From Desulfovibrio sp. (GTDB lineage: Bacteria > Desulfobacterota > Desulfovibrionia > Desulfovibrionales > Desulfovibrionaceae), in assembly GCA_003512875.1 (NCBI GenBank), contig DONZ01000195.1, forward strand, positions 1-24,229: 24,229 nt of DNA, in the 5' to 3' direction. The notes beneath the pieces are model-generated. The model was not told the DNA's origin, searched no databases, and saw only the letters and a program-made list of their open reading frames with translations. This document shows, in pieces, positions 8,379 through 15,050 of this stretch. The number at the start of each line of letters is the position of its first letter. The stretch's first letter is position 1. The position numbers and the translations under genes were made by a program.

Positions 8379-8756
8379 TCAGCAAAGCTCGGCGTCGCCA
8401 AGTCCAAACTGCGTGAGGGAATTTGTTTTTGTTTGGATACAAATAAACCGGAAATCCTCTTCGGAAGCATTTTCAAGCGTCCGAACAGCCTCCGGCATGA
8501 CTTTCACCGCGCTGCCCTCTTTCACGCGGATTTTTTCGTTATCGACCGTCAATATGCCATGCCCTTTTAAAACAATATACACTTCCTCGTTTTGCTTATG
8601 CTTGTGATTGAAAGGAACTTTAAAACCTTTCGGAACACTGTTGACGGAAATTTCACACCCTGTCAGCGCAAGTGTATCATGCAAAAACACTTTTCCGTTT
8701 TCAAGCCCGATGAGTTCATCAAGTTTTCCCAATTCCGTTGTTTCGTACTGTTTCAT
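8379..8756 (-). CDS. Small cupin-domain protein
   Basis: 125 residues, a single cupin barrel. Motif 1 is recognisable as NHKHKQNEEVYIVLKGHG (about residues 50-67) with the two histidines and a glutamate that normally bind a metal. Motif 2 (EGSAVKVMPEAVRTLENASE) lacks the usual histidine, with arginine near that place, so metal binding may be incomplete or absent. A strong AAGGAG precedes the ATG. The gene follows marR on the same strand after an 83-base gap containing an operator-like palindrome, so the MarR protein probably controls it. No enzymatic role can be assigned; small cupins of this type are often of unknown function. Confidence 0.85.
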   Translation of the reverse strand: MKQYETTELGKLDELIGLENGKVFLHDTLALTGCEISVNSVPKGFKVPFNHKHKQNEEVYIVLKGHGILTVDNEKIRVKEGSAVKVMPEAVRTLENASEEDFRFICIQTKTNSLTQFGLGDAELC

Positions 8757-8772
8757 ACCATATACTCCTTTT

Positions 8773-8790
8773 TAGTTTGATATCTAACTA
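8773..8790. promoter_or_regulatory. Operator-like palindrome before cupin (MarR box candidate)
   Basis: TAGTTTGAT / ATCTAACTA is an inverted repeat of two 9-base halves with 16 of 18 positions symmetric, a typical shape for MarR dimer sites. It lies directly upstream of the cupin ribosome site. A related 18-mer (13 of 18 positions the same) lies at 9282-9299 inside the marR promoter. Confidence 0.55.
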
Positions 8791-8839
8791 TTTGTATGGA
8801 AAACGGCATAGCCCGTGCCATTTCACCGACAATTTGCTC

Positions 8840-9271
8840 CTAAGAGAGATTGTTCTCCATTTTTTTCAGCAGCGCGTCTAATATGCCCGTTTCTTCCGCC
8901 GTAAAACCTTGGCAGAGAAGTTCATTCAATTCTTTTGATATGTTCTCAAACACCGGTTCAAACCGTTTCCCTTGTTCGGTAAGCCGGATATAAGTAATCC
9001 TGCTGTCGTTCCGCGACTTTTCCCGGTACACGAAACCGAGCCTTTCAAGCTTATCGGTTAAAACCGTAACCGTCGGCTTGGAACGGCGGATTTTGTCCGC
9101 AATATCTTTCATGGTCACATCTTCACCACGATACAAAACCGCCAAAATATCGCCGTGACTCGGAACAAGCCCCTCAATGCCGTTTTGGGCAAGCCGATCC
9201 ATGATAAAACGGTTTGCGCTTTCCCTGATTCTTGAAATCGTGGATAAACTGTTTCTGTTTTCCGTACTCAT
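8840..9271 (-). CDS. MarR family transcriptional regulator
   Basis: 143 residues with the chosen start, the usual MarR size. The winged helix-turn-helix is clear: VTMKDIADKIRRSKPTVTVL as the HTH, then TDKLERLGFVYREKSRNDSR as recognition helix end and wing, then ITYIRLTEQGKRF. These dimeric regulators normally repress their own gene and a neighbour and let go when a ligand binds or a cysteine is oxidised. Only one cysteine remains, near the C-terminus (LLCQGF). An in-frame ATG at 9292 exists but lies between the -35 and -10 elements of a good promoter, so it cannot be transcribed from that promoter. The ATG at 9271 falls at the predicted transcription start and has no ribosome site, suggesting a leaderless message. 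Likely targets are marR itself and the cupin. Confidence 0.88.
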   Translation of the reverse strand: MSTENRNSLSTISRIRESANRFIMDRLAQNGIEGLVPSHGDILAVLYRGEDVTMKDIADKIRRSKPTVTVLTDKLERLGFVYREKSRNDSRITYIRLTEQGKRFEPVFENISKELNELLCQGFTAEETGILDALLKKMENNLS

Positions 9272-9277
9272 GCATCT

Positions 9278-9306
9278 ACAATAATTCGACATCTAATCAT
9301 TGTCAA
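9278..9306 (-). promoter_or_regulatory. marR promoter with operator in the spacer
   Basis: On the minus strand, TTGACA (9306-9301, a perfect -35) and TATTGT (9283-9278) are separated by 17 bases. The spacer region 9282-9299 holds an 18-mer similar to the palindrome before the cupin gene, with 12 of 18 positions symmetric. A bound MarR dimer would block RNA polymerase, giving autorepression. The expected start of transcription, seven bases past the -10, is at about 9271, the A of the chosen start codon. Confidence 0.6.
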
Positions 9307-9414
9307 GAAAAAATTATTCTCCAAAAGCCAGCACATGAAACTTGTCTTTTGCAGTATATTATTATAAATTTATTTTATAAAGTAAGTTAACTAGGAAAAA
9401 TTATCGTATAATAT

Positions 9415-11370
9415 ATGTTGAGTTTATTAGAAAATCAAAAAATATATAAAACAACGCAAATTCATAATCGGCGCTATTTAGGTAATAAATACAAACTGTT
9501 ACCAACCATTAAACATATTGTAAAAAAAGAATGTTTTTCAATAAACTCTGTTGCAGATATTTTCACAGGAACCGGAGTTGTCGCCTCTGCATTTATGGAT
9601 AAACAAATTATCACTAATGATTTATTATATAGTAATTATATTAGCAATATAGCATGGTTTAGCAATCAAGAATTTAATAAAAAAAGAATTATTGAATTTA
9701 TACAATATTATAATTCTATTCAGCCAACAGAAGAAAATTATATGACGCAAAATTTTTCTGATACCTATTTTAGCCATGAAATTTGTGCTAAAATTGGTTA
9801 TATTAGAGAACATATTGAAAAAAATTATCATATTGGCATTATTAATGAAAGGGAACGTGCAATTCTTATCACTTCATTACTTTATGCTATGGACAGAATA
9901 GCAAATACATGCGGACATTATGATGCATACATAAAAAACAGTATATTTTCTAAAAAACTAGAGCTTGCTGTACCTGACATTTTTCAACACAATAATAAAA
10001 ATAATCAATGCTATAATAAAGATGCCAATCTACTTGTAAAAGAAATATATGCTGACCTTGTTTATATCGACCCGCCTTATAATTCACGCCAATATTGTGA
10101 TACTTACCATTTATTGGAGAATGTTGCCAAATGGGAAAAACCTGAAGTTTTTGGCGTTGCGAAAAAAATGGACAGAAGCAGTTTAAAAAGCGAGTATTGC
10201 ACACAAAATGCGGCAAAGACATTGGAAGAACTTATAGACAACATTAATGCCAAATATATTTTGTTTTCGTATAACAATATGGCAAGCAAAGGAAATGACC
10301 GCTCTAATGCAAAAATTTCTGATGAAGATATTTTACGTATATTGCAAAAAAAGGGAACAGTAAAAGTTTTTACGGAAAATTATAAGGCTTTTACAACAGG
10401 AAAGTCAAACATTCAAGAAAATGCTGAACGACTTTTTCTTTGTATCTGTTTTGAGCAAAAAAAGATAGCTTCTCCCATGAATTATACGGGCGGAAAATTT
10501 AAGCTGCTGTCCCAAATTTTACCGTTATTTCCTAAAAAGATTCATACTTTTGTTGATTTGTTCTGCGGCGGCTGTAATGTTGGCATAAACGTAACTGCCG
10601 AACAATATATTTTTAATGACAGCAATCAAGAAATTATGGGATTGTATTCCATACTTCAAAAAACTCCAATACAACAAATTTTAACTTCCGTTATTAATAT
10701 TATCAATCAATACGGACTTTCAAGCTCCGCTTCATATGGATATGCTCATTATGGTTGTGACAGCAGCTCAGGTCTGGGAAAATATAACAAAGAAGCATTT
10801 AATAGATTAAGAACAGATTTTAACTTGTTACAGCAAAAAGATTATCACTATTATATAATGCTTTTTGTTTTAATTGTTTATTCATTTAATCATCAGATAC
10901 GTTTTAATAGTAAAGGACAATTTAATTTACCTGTCGGAAAGCGTGATTTTAATAAAAAAATTCAGAAAAAACTTGTTGATTTTATGCAGGCAGTTCAAAA
11001 AAAAGACTGTTCTTTTACAACATACTCTTTTCTTGACTTTGATATTTCATGTCTGACCAAAGATGATTTTGTTTATGTTGACCCTCCCTACCTTATCTCC
11101 TGTGCAAGCTATAACGAAAATGGCGGATGGACAGAACAAAATGAAAAAGAACTTCTTTTATTTCTAGAAAAACTTGATACACGAGGTATTCGTTTCGCTC
11201 TTTCTAATGTATTAAGAAATAAAGGAAAAGAAAATACATTGCTTTGCAGATGGCTTGAAGAACATACACATATTCAGGCAATTCCGATACAAAATTCTTA
11301 TGCTAATTCTAATTACCATACTAAGGACAAGAGCAGCAGTTGTGAAGAAGTTTTGATAGTTAATTATTAG
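9415..11370 (+). CDS. Double-headed N6-adenine DNA methyltransferase (type IIS)
   Basis: 651 residues containing two complete adenine methyltransferase modules of the D12/Dam class, like M.FokI. Module 1 has the SAM-binding RRYLGNKYKLL (19-29), motif I DIFTGTGVV (48-56) and catalytic DPPY (219-222). Module 2 has YTGGKFKLL (357-365), DLFCGGCNVG (381-390) and DPPY (556-559), ending with the Dam-like YHTKDKSSSCEEVLIV. Two modules are what an asymmetric site needs, one per strand. Module 1 has a long insert between motif I and DPPY, a likely target recognition region. The stop is 10 bases from the endonuclease gene. TATAAT lies at 9407-9412, immediately before the ATG, with no convincing -35; AGGA at 9393-9396 is too far away to be a good ribosome site. 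Translation may therefore be weak or leaderless, or the true promoter may lie further upstream. The recognition sequence is not readable from the protein. Confidence 0.88.
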   Translation: MLSLLENQKIYKTTQIHNRRYLGNKYKLLPTIKHIVKKECFSINSVADIFTGTGVVASAFMDKQIITNDLLYSNYISNIAWFSNQEFNKKRIIEFIQYYNSIQPTEENYMTQNFSDTYFSHEICAKIGYIREHIEKNYHIGIINERERAILITSLLYAMDRIANTCGHYDAYIKNSIFSKKLELAVPDIFQHNNKNNQCYNKDANLLVKEIYADLVYIDPPYNSRQYCDTYHLLENVAKWEKPEVFGVAKKMDRSSLKSEYCTQNAAKTLEELIDNINAKYILFSYNNMASKGNDRSNAKISDEDILRILQKKGTVKVFTENYKAFTTGKSNIQENAERLFLCICFEQKKIASPMNYTGGKFKLLSQILPLFPKKIHTFVDLFCGGCNVGINVTAEQYIFNDSNQEIMGLYSILQKTPIQQILTSVINIINQYGLSSSASYGYAHYGCDSSSGLGKYNKEAFNRLRTDFNLLQQKDYHYYIMLFVLIVYSFNHQIRFNSKGQFNLPVGKRDFNKKIQKKLVDFMQAVQKKDCSFTTYSFLDFDISCLTKDDFVYVDPPYLISCASYNENGGWTEQNEKELLLFLEKLDTRGIRFALSNVLRNKGKENTLLCRWLEEHTHIQAIPIQNSYANSNYHTKDKSSSCEEVLIVNY

Positions 11371-11380
11371 GGGAGTAATT

Positions 11381-13348
11381 ATGCCTTATCCAAACATCGC
11401 ATATAAGAGTTATTGTTGGAGTTTTGGGACAACGAGTTTCAGAACAAAAAATTTTAACCAGAAGATAGAAACATTATTGTTGTTGCTCGACGAGTTTTGG
11501 AATCTTCCTGAAAATGCAAATCAAGATTGGGAAGGCAATTCTCTGTTACAGAGTTCTTTTTATGATTTTATGAAAGAACATCATTTTTTGGTTGGCAATG
11601 CTCCGCGTAAAGAAAAAGATGCCAGAGAAAAAACTTCTGGGCTTGTTGATATTGGGTTGATTACTCAAAACAGAAAATTATCCCAAGTCGGTAAAAAATT
11701 GCTTGAATTGAGTAAAAATAATAATTTTACGGCTGACAATATTTTAAGTATTCCGCAGGACAGTTATATTTATTTTATGCAAATGCTTAAAACATACAAT
11801 GAATTTGACGGGGGATATGTTCGTCCTTACTTGGTCTTATTGTATTTACTGACTAAATTTGAATATTTGACTTATGAAGAATTTACTTTTTTGCTTCCTC
11901 TTTGTATAAATCAATCCTCAACTGAAAAAATTATTGATAACATTTATCAAGTTAGAAGCAGGCAAAAGTCCATTGATTCTGTAATCGTTGACGTGCTTTT
12001 TTCAATGGACAATTATAATGAGGCGTATCAGCTTTTTTTAACTAATGTTGCAGATAAAGAACTTATTTGTACAATTGGACTTAACAGAAAAAGCAGAACT
12101 TATGATAAAGCATATTATCCTTTTTATTTGGAGTTAAAAAAAGTTTTTCTTTTGGGCAAGGAAGATATTTTTCCTCTTTATAAAGCTACAAAAGACATAA
12201 CAATAGGGAAATATTGGCGGTCTTTTTTATTTTCAAGCCAAAGCGAAAGGGCAATAAAAAGTAGTGGACGGGAACTTTTGAATGATACTGTTTTTACTTC
12301 TGTGCAAAATGAAACAGAATTAAAAAAGCTCTTTTTCCGATTCATGCATTTATTTAAAGCAAAAGCAACTCTTGCGGACTATTTTGATTTAAATAGACGT
12401 TATATAAAAAATACGGATATTGTCCTTTTTGAAGATAGTACGGTTAAACTGGATATTATTCCCAAACATATTTTTAAAAATCTTGAATCTGATTTATTGC
12501 GATATGCTTTTACTAAAACAAATACGCTGCATGATAATATTCCTTTAAACAATATTTTTCCGGAACTTTCTTTTAATGAGCAAGACTTTATTTCAGCGGT
12601 TAATGAAGAATTACATATTGATGCGGAAACAGTAAGTGAAGCTCAATCGGCAGTAGAGCAATATAGATATAAAAAATTCAATAAAATGATTGATGAGAAA
12701 TTCAGCAATGAAAATCTTATTCAGCTGTTAGAATATTTTGAAAACAGAGAAGACGAAAAAATTAATGAATATGTAACAGACAACGCCGATATTCCTACAA
12801 TTTTTGAATATATTCTTGGTATAATATGGTATAAAGTATGTGAACGGCAAGGAAAGATTTTAGATTATATGAAATTGTCATTGGAAGCGGATTTATTGCC
12901 TAAAACTCATGCTGGAGGAGGTGAAGCGGACATTGTTTATGAATATCAGAAAACAGCCTATTATCCTTCCCATAATCTGCTATTGGAAGCCACGCTTGCA
13001 AATACCAATTCACAAAGAGCCATGGAACTTGAACCCGTTACAAGACATCTTGGACAGCATATTTTAAGAAATAATAATTCAAAATGCTATTCCGTATTTG
13101 TCAGCAATAAACTTTATATTAACATTATTTCTGATTTCAGAAACAGAAAAACATATACATGGTATGATAATTCGGATACCAATCATTGTATTAAGGGATT
13201 AAAAATTATTCCACTTGAAACAAGCGACTTAAAAACAATTATCCAAAATGAGCTGACCTATAAAGAATTGTACCCGCATTTTGAAAGCTCCTATCAATCT
13301 TCAAACATGGAAGCAAGAAGCTGGTATGAAGACCTAAAAGCATTCTAA
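11381..13348 (+). CDS. AlwI-family type IIS restriction endonuclease
   Basis: 655 residues. The N-terminus (YCWSFGTTSFRTKNFNQKIE, then LLDEFW, KDAREKTSGLVDIGLI) has the features I associate with the AlwI/PleI/N.BstNBI group of type IIS enzymes, which bind an asymmetric site and cut a few bases to one side. The nuclease core is near the C-terminus: GGGEADIVYEY with D517, then LLLEATL with E536 and T538 standing where a PD-(D/E)xK enzyme has E-x-K, then MELEPVTRHLG (548-558). The residues between are mostly helical and probably hold the DNA-recognition part. GGGGAG precedes the ATG and the gap to the methyltransferase is 10 bases, so the two are co-transcribed with the methyltransferase first, the safe order. 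The reading frame is intact, so the system is likely functional. The assignment is from memory of the family and needs a profile search. Confidence 0.8.
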   Translation: MPYPNIAYKSYCWSFGTTSFRTKNFNQKIETLLLLLDEFWNLPENANQDWEGNSLLQSSFYDFMKEHHFLVGNAPRKEKDAREKTSGLVDIGLITQNRKLSQVGKKLLELSKNNNFTADNILSIPQDSYIYFMQMLKTYNEFDGGYVRPYLVLLYLLTKFEYLTYEEFTFLLPLCINQSSTEKIIDNIYQVRSRQKSIDSVIVDVLFSMDNYNEAYQLFLTNVADKELICTIGLNRKSRTYDKAYYPFYLELKKVFLLGKEDIFPLYKATKDITIGKYWRSFLFSSQSERAIKSSGRELLNDTVFTSVQNETELKKLFFRFMHLFKAKATLADYFDLNRRYIKNTDIVLFEDSTVKLDIIPKHIFKNLESDLLRYAFTKTNTLHDNIPLNNIFPELSFNEQDFISAVNEELHIDAETVSEAQSAVEQYRYKKFNKMIDEKFSNENLIQLLEYFENREDEKINEYVTDNADIPTIFEYILGIIWYKVCERQGKILDYMKLSLEADLLPKTHAGGGEADIVYEYQKTAYYPSHNLLLEATLANTNSQRAMELEPVTRHLGQHILRNNNSKCYSVFVSNKLYINIISDFRNRKTYTWYDNSDTNHCIKGLKIIPLETSDLKTIIQNELTYKELYPHFESSYQSSNMEARSWYEDLKAF

Positions 13349-13477
13349 GCATACGCTGTCAACTTAAAAAACATTTCCCCGTTTCCTGTCAGTTTTTGGA
13401 CGGAATTTGTTTTTCATTTGCCTTTCCTTTTTATTTTTTTATATTTATCTATTTGAAATATAATGATTTTTATTTTT

Positions 13478-13492
13478 TGGCACTCAATATGC
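13478..13492 (+). promoter_or_regulatory. Sigma-54 type (-24/-12) promoter of fliJ-motE
   Basis: TGGCAC, five bases, ATGC: the GG (13479-13480) and GC (13491-13492) are exactly 10 bases apart, as sigma-54 requires, and TGGCAC matches the -24 box fully. The -12 box has ATGC for TTGC. Transcription would begin near 13504, 19 bases before the fliJ start. Sigma-54 control is common for flagellar genes. Confidence 0.6.
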
Positions 13493-13522
13493 TATATCAA
13501 AGGCAAGGATAAAGGAAAAAAC

Positions 13523-13963
13523 ATGGCAGGGTTCAAATTCGCATTGGAAAAAGTTCTCCAATACAAGGAACAGCTTGAGAACGAGGTGAAAGCCAAACTT
13601 GCCGACCTTGGCGCAAAAAAGCAAATGTCGGAAAAACGCCTCGCAGACCTGAAACAAGATGAGATTTTCCAAGAACAAAAACTCAGCAAAACCCCGGTTC
13701 ATGAAACGGGTGAGCGTTGGCTTATTGACAATTATATCAAGGCGATACGTCAAGACATACAGCAAACGCAAAAAAACATCGCCCTGCTTGATACCAGAAT
13801 TGAACAAACCCGTATCGAGCTGGCGGAAAAAGCAAAAGACAGAAAAGTTATGGAAAAACTCAAAGAAAAACACTTTGAGCTTTACAAAAAAGAAGAACAA
13901 CTAAAAGAGCAGAGGAACTTAGATGAAATTGCAAGCATTCGATTCAAAACGCAGACTTACTAA
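13523..13963 (+). CDS. fliJ: Flagellar export chaperone FliJ
   Basis: 146 residues, the usual FliJ length, almost entirely charged coiled coil. FliJ is the cytoplasmic stalk-like part of the flagellar type III export ATPase complex, working with FliI and FliH. The N-terminus FKFALEKVLQYKEQLE and the C-terminal KDRKVMEKLKEKHFELYKKE followed by LDEIASIRF are typical. The ATG at 13523 is chosen because AAGGA lies just upstream and the homology begins at MAGFKF; an ATG at 13463 would start upstream of the -24 box. The next gene overlaps by 41 bases. fliI is not beside it: the AT-rich restriction island lies immediately upstream. Confidence 0.88.
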   Translation: MAGFKFALEKVLQYKEQLENEVKAKLADLGAKKQMSEKRLADLKQDEIFQEQKLSKTPVHETGERWLIDNYIKAIRQDIQQTQKNIALLDTRIEQTRIELAEKAKDRKVMEKLKEKHFELYKKEEQLKEQRNLDEIASIRFKTQTY

Positions 13964-14939
13964 TATTTGTTGCTTTGTCGTAGGTCTCGGTCTTGTGAAA
14001 TTAGTTTTTGGCGCATACATTCTTGCAGGCGGAACCCTTTTCAGCTTTGAAAGCGTAAAACGCCCCGCCGACCCGAAAGCGGAAGCCCTCGCAAAGGCAA
14101 GGGAACAGCAGCGCCTCGCTCTTAAAAAAGCCAATCAGGAAATCATTGTTTCTCAAAAAATTGACACGCCCGCAGACAGTCAGGTTTCCGACAGCGCGAC
14201 GCAGTCATCAGAAAATAAAACCATTGCCGCAATCAACAATCAAAACAAAGCAAAAGCCCGTTATCTCGCCGACAACGCCGACGGCGTGAAAGCCGATATG
14301 CTTGTGCAGGCTTCCATGGCGACCATCGGAGCGAAACAAAGCCAAACCCGCCATGCTTTGCTTGAAAGCTCCATTCAGGAACCAAGCGAAGAAGCGAAAA
14401 AAGAGCTGAACGAATCCCTTGAAAGCGCAAAACCGAACTATAAACAGGAAAAAACCTTTTCTTTCAGTTTGGTAGGCACAGCCCATGCCGAAGAACCGAA
14501 TGCGGACGAGTATCTGCGTCCCGACCAACGCCAGACAACAACGATGATTCCCACCCCGAAAGTGGAAAAGCCCTATGATTCCCCTGATGTTTTGAGCTAC
14601 AAAGAAGCGGAACTCAACCAAAAGGAAGAAGAACTCCTTTCCTTGCAGGAACAAATGAATTCCCGCATGCAGGAACTCAACCAACTGGAAAACAAACTGG
14701 GCAACATGGTGCAGGAAGCAAACAGCGTGGAAGATACCAAATACACCCACCTTATCGCAACCTATGCGGCCATGAAACCGAGAAAAGCGGCGGAAGCCCT
14801 TTCAACTCTTGATGAAAAAATCGCCGTACGCATTCTGAACGGCATGAAAAGCAAACAGTCCGGCGAAATCTTTTCATACATGGACCCTCTCCAAGCCGCA
14901 CGCCTTTCAAAAGCCATGACAAAACTGCAAACAAACTAA
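13923..14939 (+). CDS. motE: MotE-like flagellar motor/chaperone protein
   Basis: 338 residues. One N-terminal TM (about 13-37, VVGLGLVKLVFGAYILAGG) is followed by a long Ala/Lys/Gln/Glu-rich periplasmic part, a coiled coil at about 225-268 (EAELNQKEEELLSLQEQ), and a C-terminal MgtE-N/FliG-like helical domain (YAAMKPRKAAEALSTLDEKI, then ILNGMKSKQSGEIFSYMDP). MotE is known as a periplasmic chaperone for MotC in rhizobia; in many other bacteria this family sits in flagellar clusters. Its start overlaps the last 41 bases of fliJ in another frame and is backed by GAGGAA seven bases upstream, so translation is probably coupled. Oddly, residues 179-191 read like the end of a signal peptide with an AHA/EE cleavage-type site in the middle of the protein. 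A strong terminator follows. Confidence 0.8.
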   Translation: MKLQAFDSKRRLTNICCFVVGLGLVKLVFGAYILAGGTLFSFESVKRPADPKAEALAKAREQQRLALKKANQEIIVSQKIDTPADSQVSDSATQSSENKTIAAINNQNKAKARYLADNADGVKADMLVQASMATIGAKQSQTRHALLESSIQEPSEEAKKELNESLESAKPNYKQEKTFSFSLVGTAHAEEPNADEYLRPDQRQTTTMIPTPKVEKPYDSPDVLSYKEAELNQKEEELLSLQEQMNSRMQELNQLENKLGNMVQEANSVEDTKYTHLIATYAAMKPRKAAEALSTLDEKIAVRILNGMKSKQSGEIFSYMDPLQAARLSKAMTKLQTN

Positions 14940-14990
14940 ATTTCCCTTTCCTTTCATATCCTTAATCCTTTTGTTCTTCATCTTTTGCCG

Positions 14991-15022
14991 ATAAGCACTA
15001 TTTTACATAGTGCTTATTTTTT
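14991..15022 (+). terminator. Rho-independent terminator of fliJ-motE
   Basis: A perfect 11-base-pair stem, ATAAGCACTAT (14991-15001) with ATAGTGCTTAT (15007-15017), a 5-base loop TTTAC, and then a run of T (15018-15022). It sits 51 bases after the motE stop. Confidence 0.85.
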
Positions 15023-15030
15023 GTTAATAT
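15002..15030 (+). promoter_or_regulatory. Possible promoter of the MBL-fold gene, nested in the terminator
   Basis: TTTACA (15002-15007) lies in the terminator loop and TAATAT (15025-15030) just after the T run, 17 bases apart. The predicted start near 15037 gives a 14-base leader with an AAGGA ribosome site. It is the only fair promoter pattern between the hairpin and the ATG at 15051. Confidence 0.4.
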
Positions 15031-15050
15031 TCCCGAAAAAGGATTTTCTT

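Larger units (their letters stand above)
9360..13460. other. AT-rich genomic island carrying a type IIS restriction-modification system
   Basis: From about 9300 the base composition drops sharply. For example, 11 of 60 bases are G or C at 9601-9660, against 27 of 60 at 20881-20940. The low GC holds through both restriction-modification genes and the spacer to about 13470, then rises at fliJ. Codon use shifts to A/T-ending codons. No integrase, transposase, tRNA or direct repeat was found at the edges, so the mode of entry is unknown. Borders are estimates by eye. The 174-base gap after the nuclease gene holds no gene and no clear terminator. Confidence 0.6.

Noticed and set aside
9292..9294. 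ATG at 9292 as the marR start
   Set aside because: It lies between the -35 and -10 of a strong promoter and has no ribosome site.
9407..9412. TATAAT as a firm promoter for the methyltransferase gene
   Set aside because: A perfect -10 hexamer, but no convincing -35 at 16-18 bases and the start would fall past the ATG; chance is likely in such AT-rich DNA.
13349..13477. Terminator or attachment site at the right edge of the restriction island
   Set aside because: T-rich, but no stem of useful length and no repeat matching the left edge was found by eye.
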